Part shown: piece after piece, positions 1 through 12,109 of the stretch | Position numbering within the stretch: position 1 is the stretch's first letter | Layout: each line of letters begins with the position of its first letter | Program-made: the position numbers and the translations under genes | Notes under the pieces: generated by a model | Databases searched by the model: none | The model's input: the letters and a program-made list of their open reading frames with translations, nothing else | What the model was told of the DNA's origin: nothing | From: Eggerthellaceae bacterium | Lineage (GTDB): Bacteria; Actinomycetota; Coriobacteriia; Coriobacteriales; Eggerthellaceae | NCBI GenBank assembly: GCA_022644775.1 | Contig: JALCHN010000001.1 | Location: 124,001-188,000 of the forward strand | Direction of reading: 5' to 3' | Length of the DNA stretch: 64,000 nucleotides

Positions 1-264
1 GGTGGCGAGCAGGTTGTCCTTGTCGGTGAAATGGTTGTAGAAGGTCCCGCGGTTCAGGCCGGCGCGGGCGCAGAGCTCGTTGACCGTGATGGAGTCGAAG
101 CCCTCTTCTTCCATCAGTTCGATGAGCGCGTTGCGCAGGGCGTTCTTCGAGCGCACGATGCGCCGGTCCTCGCCGCGCGTCGATTTGCGCACGGTGCGCG
201 GCGCGGGAGCCTTGACGGCCGTCGCTTGGGCGGGCGGCCGCGTTTCGATTGTCTCGACGGTCAT
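1..264 (-). CDS. TetR/AcrR-family transcriptional regulator, N-terminal part (truncated by window edge)
   Basis: Reverse strand from the CAT at 262-264 encodes an HTH with ...ITVNELCARAGLNRGTFYNHFTDKDNLLAT, typical of the TetR N-terminus; runs off the window start. Confidence 0.8.
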   Translation of the reverse strand, partial: MTVETIETRPPAQATAVKAPAPRTVRKSTRGEDRRIVRSKNALRNALIELMEEEGFDSITVNELCARAGLNRGTFYNHFTDKDNLLAT

Positions 265-550
265 GGGTACGTCCCTTCCATCGGTACGTGTGAAGCGTAA
301 ATAGACAGATTGGCCTTTATTGAACATTCTGTACATTAGCGATTGTAGCGAGGGCGCAGAAGCGTTTCAACCGAAGCGCGCAGACCTTGCACGCCCGTTG
401 CACAATCGTCACGAAGACCGCACGCAGCCCGCTCGCGGCGGAGCACCGCCTGTGGGCGCGCCCTTCTCCATCGCCGTCACACTTACGCTGCCCGTATGGA
501 GCACGCGCGCTATAATGGGCCAAATCTCACCCCGCCCGAAGGATTCACCC

Positions 551-1915
551 ATGCAAATCACCCCTGCCGAAGTCGCCGAAACCCTCGCGATGGTCAGCCA
601 GCAGCACCTCGACGTGCGCACGATCACGCTCGGTTTGAACTTGCGCTCCTGCATCGACGCCGACATCGACGCCATGGCCCGCAAGGTCTACGACCGCATG
701 ACCTCCGCCGCCGAAAACCTCGTCCCCGTCGCCGAGCAGCTCGAGCGCGAGTACGGCGTCCCCGTGGTCAACAAGCGCATTTCCGTCACCCCCGTGTCGG
801 AAATCTGCGACGCCACCGACGCCTGTGACCTCACGCCGATCGCCCTGGCCATGGACAAGGCCGCCAAGGAAGTGGGCGTGAACTTCGTGGGCGGCTTTTC
901 GGCCCTCGTGCAGAAGGGCGCCACGCGCACCGACGAAAAGCTCATGAACTCGATCCCCCGCGCGCTGGCCGAAACCGACCTGGTCTGCTCTTCGGTCAAC
1001 GTGGGCTCCACGCGCGCGGGCATCAACATGGACGCCCTGTGGAAGATGGCCAACATCGTGCTCGAGACCGCGCACGCCACCGAAGAGCGCGACTGCATCG
1101 GCGCGGCCAAGCTCGTAGTCTTCTGCAACGCCGTGCAGGACAACCCCTTCATGGCCGGCGCCTTCCACGGGTCGGGCGAAGCCGACGAGGTCATCAACGT
1201 GGGCGTGTCGGGCCCGGGCGTGGTGCGCAACGTGCTCGCGAGCATGCCCGAAGACGCGAGCTTCACCGAGATTTCCGAAGCCATCAAATCGACCGCCTTC
1301 AAGATCACCCGCGTGGGCGAGCTCATGGCCCGCGCCGCGGCCGACCGCCTGGGCTACCAGAAGGGCATCCTCGACCTGTCGCTTGCCCCCACCCCGGCCG
1401 AAGGCGACAGCGTGGCCGAAATCCTCGAGGCCATCGGCGTGGGCCAATGCGGCGCGCCGGGCACCACGGCGGCGCTCGCCATGCTCAACGACGCCGTGAA
1501 GAAGGGCGGCGTCATGGCGTCGAGCAGCGTCGGCGGCCTTTCGGGCGCCTTCATCCCCGTGTCCGAAGACGCCGGCATGATCCGCGCCGCCGAATCGGGC
1601 TGCCTGCGCATCGAGAAGCTCGAGGCCATGACGAGCGTGTGCAGCGTGGGCCTCGACATGATCGCGATTCCCGGCGACACCACGGCCGAGCAGATCGCCG
1701 GCATCATCGCCGACGAGGCCGCAATCGGCATGATCAACAACAAGACCACCGCCGTCCGCGTGATCCCGGCGTTCGGCAAGAAGGCCGGCGAGACCCTCGA
1801 ATTCGGCGGATTGTTGGGCAGCGCCCCGATCATGGCGGTCAACGAAGCCGCCGGCACCGTGTTCGCCCACCGCGGCGGCCGCATCCCCGCCCCGATCAAC
1901 TCGCTCAAGAACTAA
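551..1915 (+). CDS. PFL family protein (UPF0210/DUF711)
   Basis: ORF from ATG 551: [36 protein letters not shown]...; C-terminal [13 protein letters not shown]...; UPF0210-type sequence. Confidence 0.85.
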   Translation: MQITPAEVAETLAMVSQQHLDVRTITLGLNLRSCIDADIDAMARKVYDRMTSAAENLVPVAEQLEREYGVPVVNKRISVTPVSEICDATDACDLTPIALAMDKAAKEVGVNFVGGFSALVQKGATRTDEKLMNSIPRALAETDLVCSSVNVGSTRAGINMDALWKMANIVLETAHATEERDCIGAAKLVVFCNAVQDNPFMAGAFHGSGEADEVINVGVSGPGVVRNVLASMPEDASFTEISEAIKSTAFKITRVGELMARAAADRLGYQKGILDLSLAPTPAEGDSVAEILEAIGVGQCGAPGTTAALAMLNDAVKKGGVMASSSVGGLSGAFIPVSEDAGMIRAAESGCLRIEKLEAMTSVCSVGLDMIAIPGDTTAEQIAGIIADEAAIGMINNKTTAVRVIPAFGKKAGETLEFGGLLGSAPIMAVNEAAGTVFAHRGGRIPAPINSLKN

Positions 1916-1935
1916 GCGTTCACCTGGGCATATGC

Positions 1936-1973
1936 TAAAAGGGCGCGCTCCGGTTTCGGGGCGCGCCCTTTTC
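1936..1973 (+). terminator. Intrinsic terminator after the PFL family gene
   Basis: aaaagggcgcgctccggtttcggggcgcgccctttt stem-loop. Confidence 0.7.
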
Positions 1974-2112
1974 ATGCGCAGAGATTTGGGCACCCGCTGC
2001 CCATTCGTGTTATTACCACGCATTCCGCCCCGTTCACCTAAGAGGTGCGTATACTTCAATCCCTGTTCGAGCAATACGATTCGCATTGTTTGTGGTTGAG
2101 AGGATGCATCAC

Positions 2113-3873
2113 ATGAACGCAAACAAGGGGAAGCACGAGCAGGGACCTGCGATTCCTCACGAACCCCCCGCCGCACCGGGGACGCCCGCGCAGGGCGCCG
2201 CCGGCCAAGGCAAGAAGAACGTCACCTATCGTCGCGCAGGCGTCGCCGACCAGCAGGTGCCCGCAGGCGCTGCTGTGCAGGGCCAAGCCCCGCAGGCGCG
2301 CACGCAGGCGGGCGGCCAGCCCCAGCCGGGCGCGGCACCGCAGGGCCAACCGACGCCGCAGCAGCACTGCCCCCAGCAGGCCGCCGCTCAGGGCGCGCCG
2401 CAGCAGCACCGCCCCCAGGCGCAGCCGCAGGGCCGCCCACAGCAGGCGCGCCCCCAGAGCGCCGGGCGGCAGGTGCCCGCGCAGGGCGGCCGCCCCTATG
2501 CGCAGCCGGGCCAGGCGCATCCGCGCCCCCAGGCGGGCGGGCGCCCTCAGGCCGAACCGGTGCCCCACCAGTACCAGCCGACCCGCTACGCCGCCGCACC
2601 GGGCAGCCGTCAGAACTACGTGAGCGAAGCCCAGCGCATCGACGCCTACAACCGCGCCCAGGCCCAGGCCAAGCGCAAACGCAAGCGCAACGCCAAAATC
2701 TTCGCAAGCGCCGCGGCCGCCGTGGCCGTCGTCGCCGTGATCTACGCCAACTTCTTCTCGCCGATCACCGTCAACGTCGACGGCACCGACTATTCGGTGG
2801 GCCGTTCCGATACGATCGCCCAGATCGTGGCCAACAACAATATCGCCACCACTCCCGGCCGCCTGCTCGCCGTGGACGGGTCGGTCATCTCCGCCGACGG
2901 CGGCGACGCCTTCAGCGCCACGGTCAACGGCTCCGACGCTTCGGCCGACAGCACCCTTGCGGCCGGCGACAGCGTGCAGATCGGCACGGGCGCCGACGAA
3001 ACCGAAGACTACACCGAAACCACCGAGCCCGTCGCGGCCCAGTGGGTCGACAGCAAAGAACGCGGCGCCTTCCACGAAGCGGTCGGGTCGCTCGAAGACG
3101 GCGTCATGGCCACGCGCACGGGCAGCATTTCCGGCATCACCGCCCAGGTGGTCGAAAAGGAGCCGTCCAACATCACACTCGAGCGCTACAGCGTGCGCGG
3201 AGAAACCGGCGACGACAAGGTCATCGCCCTCACCTTCGACGACGGCCCCTGGCACAACAACCAGACCTCCGACATCCTGGACATCCTGCAGGAGAACGGC
3301 GCCAAGGCCACCTTCTTCGTCATCGGCGAGAACATCTCCAAGATTTCGGGCGGCGCCGACTTGGTGCAGCGCGAAAAGGACATGGGCATGCAGATCTGCT
3401 CGCATACCTACGACCACGCCGCCGGCAGCGGCAAGGGCGTGAACCTCTCCTACATGACCGCCGACGAACAGCGCGACGAGATCACCAAGGGTTACGAGGC
3501 CATCCGCGACGTGACGGGCGAAGAGCCCAGCCATGTGGTGCGCACCCCCGGCGGCAACTACCCGCTTTCGGTGGCCCAGAACCTCTACGACCTCATCGAC
3601 TACGAGGTCGACTGGAACGTCGACACCGAAGACTGGCGCCGCCCCGGCAAGGACGCCATCGAGCAGAAGATCCTGAGCGTCAAGCCAGGCGACGTGATCC
3701 TCATGCACGACGGCGGCGGCGACCGCAGCCAGACCGTCGAGGCCCTGCGCGAGGCCCTGCCCCAGCTGAAGGCCCAAGGCTATTCGTTCGTCACGATCGA
3801 CGAACTGCACGACTACCACGTACGCGCCCAGCAGGCCGCCCAGGGCGATTCCAATTCGCCCGACAACAGCTAG
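2113..3873 (+). CDS. Membrane-anchored polysaccharide deacetylase (NodB homology) with long P/Q/A-rich N-terminal region
   Basis: TFDDGPWHNN...TFFVIGEN...SHTYDHA...RTPGGNYP...MHDGGGDRSQT NodB motifs; one TM segment IFASAAAAVAVVAVIYANFF; start could also be 2104 or TTG 2086. Confidence 0.85.
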   Translation: MNANKGKHEQGPAIPHEPPAAPGTPAQGAAGQGKKNVTYRRAGVADQQVPAGAAVQGQAPQARTQAGGQPQPGAAPQGQPTPQQHCPQQAAAQGAPQQHRPQAQPQGRPQQARPQSAGRQVPAQGGRPYAQPGQAHPRPQAGGRPQAEPVPHQYQPTRYAAAPGSRQNYVSEAQRIDAYNRAQAQAKRKRKRNAKIFASAAAAVAVVAVIYANFFSPITVNVDGTDYSVGRSDTIAQIVANNNIATTPGRLLAVDGSVISADGGDAFSATVNGSDASADSTLAAGDSVQIGTGADETEDYTETTEPVAAQWVDSKERGAFHEAVGSLEDGVMATRTGSISGITAQVVEKEPSNITLERYSVRGETGDDKVIALTFDDGPWHNNQTSDILDILQENGAKATFFVIGENISKISGGADLVQREKDMGMQICSHTYDHAAGSGKGVNLSYMTADEQRDEITKGYEAIRDVTGEEPSHVVRTPGGNYPLSVAQNLYDLIDYEVDWNVDTEDWRRPGKDAIEQKILSVKPGDVILMHDGGGDRSQTVEALREALPQLKAQGYSFVTIDELHDYHVRAQQAAQGDSNSPDNS

Positions 3874-3899
3874 CGCGCTGTCCACCAGCGTCTGTTCAG

Positions 3900-3935
3900 C
3901 CCCCTTCGCGCCCGCTCGCGAAGGGGGCTTTCTTA
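3900..3935 (+). terminator. Intrinsic terminator
   Basis: gcccccttcgcgcccgctcgcgaagggggctttctt. Confidence 0.7.
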
Positions 3936-3952
3936 TACCCGCGGATGAGTCA

Positions 3953-4025
3953 CGCGTGACACGGGGACGGAGGGTATTGTCGCGGGTCTCGCCCGTGACA
4001 ATACCCTCCGTCCCCGTGTCACGCG
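3953..4025. repeat. Long perfect inverted repeat (29-nt arms) of the GGGGACGG type
   Basis: cgcgtgacacggggacggagggtattgtc (3953-3981) / gacaataccctccgtccccgtgtcacgcg (3997-4025). Confidence 0.9.
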
Positions 4026-4065
4026 CTTACGCTACGATAGAGGAGAAACGCACACATTCGAAAGG

Positions 4066-5310
4066 ATGCCCATGACCTTCTCATTCGATGATAAGCTCGC
4101 CCGCTACGCCCGCCTTGCCGTGGAAACCGGCTGCGCCCTGAAGAAGGGCCAGGAGCTCTTCGTGGCCGCCGACGTGAGCCAGGTGGCGCTCGTGCGCCAC
4201 ATCGTGAAATGCGCCTACGAAGTCGGCGCCTCGCGCGTGACCACCCGTTTCACCGACGAGGCGATCGTGCGCTACGACTACGACTACCAGCCCGCCGAAG
4301 CCTTCAAGACCTTCCCCGACTGGCTCGCCTTGCTGCAGAACGGGGCGGCCGAACGCGGCGCCGCTCTGCTCTTCGTGACGAGCGAGGACCCCCTCGCGAT
4401 GACCGGCGTCGACCCCGCAAAGCGGATGAACCGCCAGATCGCGGCGCACGAGGCCTGCCGCGCCTGGCGCGACGGCATGGACTTCGGTCGCAACGTCTGG
4501 TGCATCATCGGCGGCGCGAGCCCAGCCTGGGCCTCCCGCGTCTTCCCCAGCCTGCCCGAAGACGAGGCCACGGCCAAGCTCTGGGAGGCCATCTTCGCCA
4601 CGGCCCGCTGCACGGGCGACGACCCGGCCGCCAACTGGGCCGCCCACCAGGCAAGCTTCGAGGAAAAGAAGGCCTGGTTGAACGCCCAGCGCTTCGATGC
4701 CTTGCACTACGCAAACGGCCTGGGCACCGACTTCACGATCGGCCTCAATCCCGGCCACGTGTGGGAAGGCGGCGGCGAGCTCACCCAGGACGGGACGCTC
4801 TTCTTCCCCAACATGCCCACCGAAGAGGTTTTCACGACCCCCGACCGCGCACGAGCCGACGGCATCGTCTACGCGAGCATGCCGCTCAACCACGGCGGCA
4901 GCCTGGTCGACGGCTTTCGCGTGGAATTCAAGGACGGGCGCGTGGTGGGCTGCGCAGCCGAAACGGGCCAAGACGTGCTCGAGCAGATCATCGGCACCGA
5001 CGAAGGCTCGCACCACCTGGGCGAATGCGCCCTGGTGCCCAAGACGAGCCCCATCAAGCAGGAGGGCATTCTCTTCCTGAACACCCTCTTCGACGAAAAC
5101 GCCGCCTGCCACTTGGCCCTTGGCATGGGCTTTCCGGAATGCTTGGAAGGCGGCCGCGAGCTCGACAGCGACGAGTTGCTTGCCCGCGGCGTGAACCAGA
5201 GCGCCACCCACGTCGACTTCATGATCGGCACCGACGACCTGGCGATCGACGGCATCAAGGCCGACGGGTCCGTCGTGCCCGTCTTCCGCGACGGGACTTG
5301 GGCGAACTAG
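4066..5310 (+). CDS. M29-family aminopeptidase
   Basis: Sequence layout of the thermophilic aminopeptidase/AmpS-PepS family: ...ALHYANGLGTDFTIGL...GGGELTQDGTLFFPNMPTEEVFTTPDR...HLGECALVPKTSPI... Confidence 0.85.
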   Translation: MPMTFSFDDKLARYARLAVETGCALKKGQELFVAADVSQVALVRHIVKCAYEVGASRVTTRFTDEAIVRYDYDYQPAEAFKTFPDWLALLQNGAAERGAALLFVTSEDPLAMTGVDPAKRMNRQIAAHEACRAWRDGMDFGRNVWCIIGGASPAWASRVFPSLPEDEATAKLWEAIFATARCTGDDPAANWAAHQASFEEKKAWLNAQRFDALHYANGLGTDFTIGLNPGHVWEGGGELTQDGTLFFPNMPTEEVFTTPDRARADGIVYASMPLNHGGSLVDGFRVEFKDGRVVGCAAETGQDVLEQIIGTDEGSHHLGECALVPKTSPIKQEGILFLNTLFDENAACHLALGMGFPECLEGGRELDSDELLARGVNQSATHVDFMIGTDDLAIDGIKADGSVVPVFRDGTWAN

Positions 5311-5315
5311 CGCGA

Positions 5316-6065
5316 TTAGGCGCCGCGGAAGACCGCGCGCACCAGGTACTCGACGTTGCCCGACCGCTTGCCGCGGATCGAGGATTCCACGACGCCCGTC
5401 ACATCGAAACCCGCCTGCGCGAGAGCCTGCTCCACCTCGCGCACCGTGCGGGCGCGCACGGCCGGGTCGCGCACGAGGCCATGGTCGTCGGTTTCGCCCT
5501 GACGGCTTTCGAACTGGGGCTTCACGAGCCCGATGAAGACGCTGCCCGGCGCGCAGAGGCCCGCGAAAACGGGCGCCAGGCTCGCCAGGCCGATGAATGA
5601 CAGGTCGGCCACGAGCACGTCGAAGGGCGCGCCCAAATCGGCCGGGGCCGCCGTGCGAATGTTGGTGCGCTCGAATACGACCGTGCGCGGGTCGCTGCGG
5701 ACCTTCCAGGCCAGTTGCCCGTAGTTCACGTCGACGCAGGCCACCTGCGCCGCCCCGCGCTGCAAAAGACAGTCAGAAAAGCCGCCGGTCGACGAGCCGA
5801 TGTCGATGCACCGCTTGCCTTCCACCCGCTCGCCGAACCGCTCGAGCGCGCCTTCGAGCTTGTAGCCGCCGCGCGACACGTAGCGGTCGCGGCCCTTCAC
5901 GGAAAGCTCGGCGTCGGGCGCCACCTTGGCCGCCGCGCTCGCGGCATAGGCGTTGCCCACCTTCACCTCGTGGGCGATGACGGCCCGTGCGGCCTCGTCG
6001 CGGCTGGCCGCAAGGCCGCGAGAGACGAGCAGGTCGTCGAGCCTGACCTTCTTCGGAGCGCCCAT
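5316..6065 (-). CDS. tlyA: TlyA-family rRNA (cytidine-2'-O)-methyltransferase
   Basis: S4 domain RLDDLLVSRGLAASRDEA + RrmJ/FtsJ fold CIDIGSSTGGFSDCLLQRGA. Confidence 0.88.
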   Translation of the reverse strand: MGAPKKVRLDDLLVSRGLAASRDEAARAVIAHEVKVGNAYAASAAAKVAPDAELSVKGRDRYVSRGGYKLEGALERFGERVEGKRCIDIGSSTGGFSDCLLQRGAAQVACVDVNYGQLAWKVRSDPRTVVFERTNIRTAAPADLGAPFDVLVADLSFIGLASLAPVFAGLCAPGSVFIGLVKPQFESRQGETDDHGLVRDPAVRARTVREVEQALAQAGFDVTGVVESSIRGKRSGNVEYLVRAVFRGA

Positions 6066-6068
6066 GCC

Positions 6069-8222
<2,154 letters not shown>

Positions 8223-8239
8223 TCAGCAGGGCGTGCGCC

Positions 8240-8788
8240 CTAAAGGTCGATGATGTCGTCGGTTTCGCGCGTCGCGACCGTCCCGTAGACGATCAGCGAG
8301 ATGCCCTGCATGACCGCCACGAGCCCGAGCAGGATCGCGAAGATTTCCGGGACGTTGAAAAAGAGGATGCCGATGATGATCGACACGATGCCGCTCGCCA
8401 ACGGCCAGCCCCAGATCCTGAAGCCGAGCGAGCGGATGTTGAAGCTCGCCACCGCTTCGAAGATGCCCAGTACGAGCACGAGCGCGCCCGCCACCCAGGG
8501 CAGCACGACCGCCGTGATCGCCGGGTGGATGACGAAAACGAGGCCCACGATCACGTCGATGATGCCGTAGGCGAGCGCCCAGCCGGCGAAGCCGAGCGCC
8601 TTGCGCATGCGTGCCCACAGGGCGATGTTGGAAATGCCGGCGGCCAGAAAGCCCGCACCGCAGAGAATGGCGAGCACCACGAGCGTGGGGTTGGGGAAGA
8701 ACAGGCAGACCAAGCCGATGGCCAGCAGGATCACTCCCCCGATGATCAGTTCCCAATCATGGCTCCAACGCGTACGTTCCATTGCCAA
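8240..8788 (-). CDS. HdeD family (DUF308) membrane protein
   Basis: Six-TM-like repeats LIIGGVILLAIGLVCLFFPNPTLVVLAILCGAGFLAAGI... Confidence 0.8.
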   Translation of the reverse strand: MAMERTRWSHDWELIIGGVILLAIGLVCLFFPNPTLVVLAILCGAGFLAAGISNIALWARMRKALGFAGWALAYGIIDVIVGLVFVIHPAITAVVLPWVAGALVLVLGIFEAVASFNIRSLGFRIWGWPLASGIVSIIIGILFFNVPEIFAILLGLVAVMQGISLIVYGTVATRETDDIIDL

Positions 8789-8821
8789 GCGTCCCCTTTC
8801 TGTTGCAGACGAACGTTACTT

Positions 8822-9685
8822 CTATGCAAACGTGCCGAACGCCGCGGGAAGCGCGTCGACCACGTCTTCGGCGATGACCGAAATGGCACCGTGCGCCTGC
8901 GCCGCGGCCTTGCCGGCACGCGCGTGCACCGTAGTTCCCAGCATGCAGGCGTCCACCGCGCGCACGCCCTGGGCGAGCAGGGCGCCGATGACGCCGGCGA
9001 GCACGTCGCCCGTGCCCGCCTTGGCGAGCGCCGGCGTGCCTTCGCCCATGCAGAAGGTGCGCACGCCTTCCGACACGAAGGTGTCGGGACCCTTGAGCAC
9101 GACAACGGCGCCGTAGGCCCGCGCCAGGTCGGCGGCCAGGCGCTCGGGGTCGTTTGCGGGAATGCGCAGAGGGGCGGCGAGCCGGGCCGCTTCCCCGCCG
9201 TGGGGCGTGAGCACCGTGACGAGGCCGGCGCGGTAGCGCTCGACGCAGGCGCGGCGCATCTTCTCGCGCGCGAGGAAGGCAAGGGCGCCGCCGTCGACGA
9301 GGACGGGGGCGTGCGTTCCGGCGAGCACCGTGCGCAGGACGCCCTCTTCGGCGGAGCCTTCGGCATCGAAGCCGCTCCCCACGGCCACCGCATGCGGATG
9401 GCGGGCGTCGGCGGGGCGCTCGCCTTCGAAGGACAGGGCGCTCCAGGGGCGCACGACCAGGCTCGCCTGGGCCTGGCGCACGTAGGGCAGCGCCTCCTTG
9501 CTCGCGAAGACCTCGGTGTAGCCGGCGCCGGCGCGCTGGGCGGCGCGGGCCGCGAGCACGGCCGCGCCCGGGTAGGCCGGCGACCCGGCGACGAGCTCGA
9601 GCTTGCCGCGCGTGTACTTGTTTGCGTCGGGTGCCGGATAGGGCACCAGGCGCGCGAGGCGCACCTCGTCGTAGGTTTCCGCCAT
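8822..9685 (-). CDS. nnrD: ADP/ATP-dependent NAD(P)H-hydrate dehydratase
   Basis: YjeF C-terminal/carbohydrate kinase fold: KYTRGKLELVAGSPAYPGAAVLAARAAQRAGAGYTEV...VLTPHGGEAARL...KAGTGDVLAGVIGALLAQG. Confidence 0.87.
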   Translation of the reverse strand: MAETYDEVRLARLVPYPAPDANKYTRGKLELVAGSPAYPGAAVLAARAAQRAGAGYTEVFASKEALPYVRQAQASLVVRPWSALSFEGERPADARHPHAVAVGSGFDAEGSAEEGVLRTVLAGTHAPVLVDGGALAFLAREKMRRACVERYRAGLVTVLTPHGGEAARLAAPLRIPANDPERLAADLARAYGAVVVLKGPDTFVSEGVRTFCMGEGTPALAKAGTGDVLAGVIGALLAQGVRAVDACMLGTTVHARAGKAAAQAHGAISVIAEDVVDALPAAFGTFA

Positions 9686-9690
9686 CGCGG

Positions 9691-10293
9691 TTACGCCTCC
9701 TCTTTCGGGCCGCGCGCCGGGATCTCGTCGAGCAGCGAACGTGTTTCCTTGAACTGTCGCGCGAGCTCTTCCATGGGGTCGGTGCGCGCTTCGGTCGCAC
9801 GGACCGAATCGTCGGTGATCGCCATTGCGCAGGCCACGGCGTCGGTATGCGTATAGGAAAGCGAGATGGGCAGCTCGCGCACGCCCAGCTCGCGGGCGAC
9901 CTCGCGGGCGCGCCGGTGGAGCTTGGCCGCGGGCCGGCCGTTCTTGGGCCGCACCACTTCCACATCCGCCGGGGCAATGCCGTGCGAAAAGCCCGTTCCC
10001 AGGGCCTTGAGCACGGCCTCTTTGGCAGCGAAGCGCGTGGCGTAGTGCACGTGGGGCGCCGCCGTCGCCTCGCAGTAGGCCCGCTCCCCTTCGGTAAAGA
10101 CGCGCTCAGCGAAGCGGGGCGAACGTTCGAGGACCCGCTTCATGCGGGCGATGTCGACGATGTCGACGCCGAGCCCCACCCCGTCCTCTATGGGCGCGGG
10201 CGCGCTCGCGCCGGCGGGTGCCTGCGAAGTCGAAGCGGCCGCAGCAGGAGCTGCAGCCGCCGCAGAATCGATCTGTCCGCCCTTGCTATTCAA
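9691..10293 (-). CDS. acpS: Holo-[acyl-carrier-protein] synthase
   Basis: VGLGVDIVDIARMKRVLER...RFAAKEAVLKALGTG; predicted TTG start overlaps the glmS stop; an internal GTG start is possible. Confidence 0.88.
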   Translation of the reverse strand: MNSKGGQIDSAAAAAPAAAASTSQAPAGASAPAPIEDGVGLGVDIVDIARMKRVLERSPRFAERVFTEGERAYCEATAAPHVHYATRFAAKEAVLKALGTGFSHGIAPADVEVVRPKNGRPAAKLHRRAREVARELGVRELPISLSYTHTDAVACAMAITDDSVRATEARTDPMEELARQFKETRSLLDEIPARGPKEEA

Positions 10294-12109
10294 CGGTCAC
10301 CGATTTGGCCAGGTTGCGGGGCTTGTCGACGTCGCAGCCGCGGGCGATCGCCATCGAGCGGGCGAAGAGCTGCAGGGGCACGCTCGCCACGATCGGCATG
10401 AAGGCGTCGCGCACCTTGGGGATGTAGATCACGTGGTCGGCGTTGGCCTTGATCTCCTCGTCCCCTTCGGTGGCCACGGCCACGATCATGGCGCCGCGCG
10501 AACGGCTTTCCTGCAGGTTGGACACGACCTTGTCGTAGACCGGCGACTGGGTGGCCACGGCGATCACGGGAAAGCCGGGCTCGAGCAGGGCGATTGGGCC
10601 ATGCTTCATCTCGCCGGCCGGGTAGGCCTCGGCGTGCACGTAGCTGATCTCCTTGAGCTTCAGGGCGCCTTCGTAGCTGGTGGCCGAGCCCATGCCGCGA
10701 CCGATGAAGAAGGCGTCGGTGGCGTCCTTGCAGGCGCGGGCGGCTTCGTCGACGGCCTTCGTGTCGGCCAGGACGTACTCGACCTTTTCGGCCGTGTCGG
10801 CCAGGTCTTTGAACAGCAAGCGCACCTGGTCGTTGGTGAGCTTGCCCTTGGCCTGGGCGAGCACCATCGACAGCAGAGTGAGGCTGACCACCTGGCCCAG
10901 GAAGGACTTGGTGGACGCCACGGCAATTTCCTTGTTAGCCTTCGTGTAAATCACGCCGTCGCTTTCGCGGGCCACCGGGCTGCCGATGACGTTGGTGATG
11001 CCAAAGACCTTGCCGCCCTTGATGCGGGCCTCGCGGATCGCGGCAAGGGTGTCGGCGGTTTCGCCGGACTGCGAGACGGCCACCACGAGCGTGGAGGGGG
11101 TGATAATCGGGTTGCGGTAGCGGAATTCGCTCGCGACCTCGACTTCGGTGGGAATGCGGGCCCAGCCTTCGATGAGCTGGCGGGCGATGAGCCCGGCGTG
11201 GTAGCTCGTGCCGCAGGCCACGATGTAGACGCGGTCGATGAGGCGGAGTTCTTCGAGCGACATGCCCAGCTCGTCGATCGACAGCACGCCGTTGGTCATG
11301 CGGCCGGCGAGCGTGTCGCGGATGACGCGGGGCTGTTCGTGAATCTCCTTGAGCATGAAGTCGGGGTAGCCGCCCTTTTCGGCCACGTCGACGTCCCAGT
11401 CGACGTGCATGATCGACGGCTCGATTTCCTCGAGTTCGGCGTTGTAGTAGGTGATGCCGTCGGGTCGCATGTCGGCGAGCTGGCCGTCGCCGAGGACCGC
11501 GACGTCGCGCGAGGCTTCGATGACGGCGATGATGTCGCTCGCCACGTAGCTGCCGGCCTCGCCATGGGCGAGGACGATCGGGCTGTCCTTGCGGGTCGCG
11601 ACGATGCGGCCGGGTTCGGCGGCGCAGGTGATGGCCAGGCCGTAGGCGCCGATGATGTCCTGGGTGGCGCGGGCCACGGCGGCGAGCAGGTCGCCCTGGT
11701 AGTAGCCTTCCACCAGATGGGCGACGACTTCGGTGTCGGTGTCGCTTCTGAAGGTATGGCCCTGGGCGGCGAGCTTTTCGCGCAGCTCCTGGAAGTTTTC
11801 GATGATGCCGTTGTGCACCACGGCGATCTGCCCGTCGCAGGACACGTGCGGATGGGCGTTGCGCTCGCTCGGCGCACCGTGAGTGGCCCAACGGGTGTGG
11901 CCGATGCCGCAGGTGCTCGCGCTGGGCATGTCCGCCACGGCTTCGGCGAGGCCTTCGACCTTGCCCACGCGGCGCGTGACCGAAAGGCCGCCCGCCTCCT
12001 GCAGGGCGATGCCCGCAGAGTCGTACCCACGGTACTCAAGACGGCGAAGGCCTTCGATGAGGACGTCCTTAGCGAGCTTGGTCCCCGTGTAGCCTACGAT
12101 TCCGCACAT
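10286..12109 (-). CDS. glmS: Glutamine--fructose-6-phosphate aminotransferase (isomerizing)
   Basis: MCGIVGYTGTKLAKDVLIEGLRRLEYRGYDSAGIAL N-terminal Cys-amidotransferase plus two SIS domains, C-terminal KPRNLAKSVTVE. Confidence 0.96.
   Translation of the reverse strand: MCGIVGYTGTKLAKDVLIEGLRRLEYRGYDSAGIALQEAGGLSVTRRVGKVEGLAEAVADMPSASTCGIGHTRWATHGAPSERNAHPHVSCDGQIAVVHNGIIENFQELREKLAAQGHTFRSDTDTEVVAHLVEGYYQGDLLAAVARATQDIIGAYGLAITCAAEPGRIVATRKDSPIVLAHGEAGSYVASDIIAVIEASRDVAVLGDGQLADMRPDGITYYNAELEEIEPSIMHVDWDVDVAEKGGYPDFMLKEIHEQPRVIRDTLAGRMTNGVLSIDELGMSLEELRLIDRVYIVACGTSYHAGLIARQLIEGWARIPTEVEVASEFRYRNPIITPSTLVVAVSQSGETADTLAAIREARIKGGKVFGITNVIGSPVARESDGVIYTKANKEIAVASTKSFLGQVVSLTLLSMVLAQAKGKLTNDQVRLLFKDLADTAEKVEYVLADTKAVDEAARACKDATDAFFIGRGMGSATSYEGALKLKEISYVHAEAYPAGEMKHGPIALLEPGFPVIAVATQSPVYDKVVSNLQESRSRGAMIVAVATEGDEEIKANADHVIYIPKVRDAFMPIVASVPLQLFARSMAIARGCDVDKPRNLAKSVTVE

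Noticed and set aside
545-2176. Long minus-strand ORF opposite the PFL gene
   Set aside because: High-GC shadow ORF with Arg/Gly/His/Ala-biased composition and no recognisable motif; the plus strand codes a known family.
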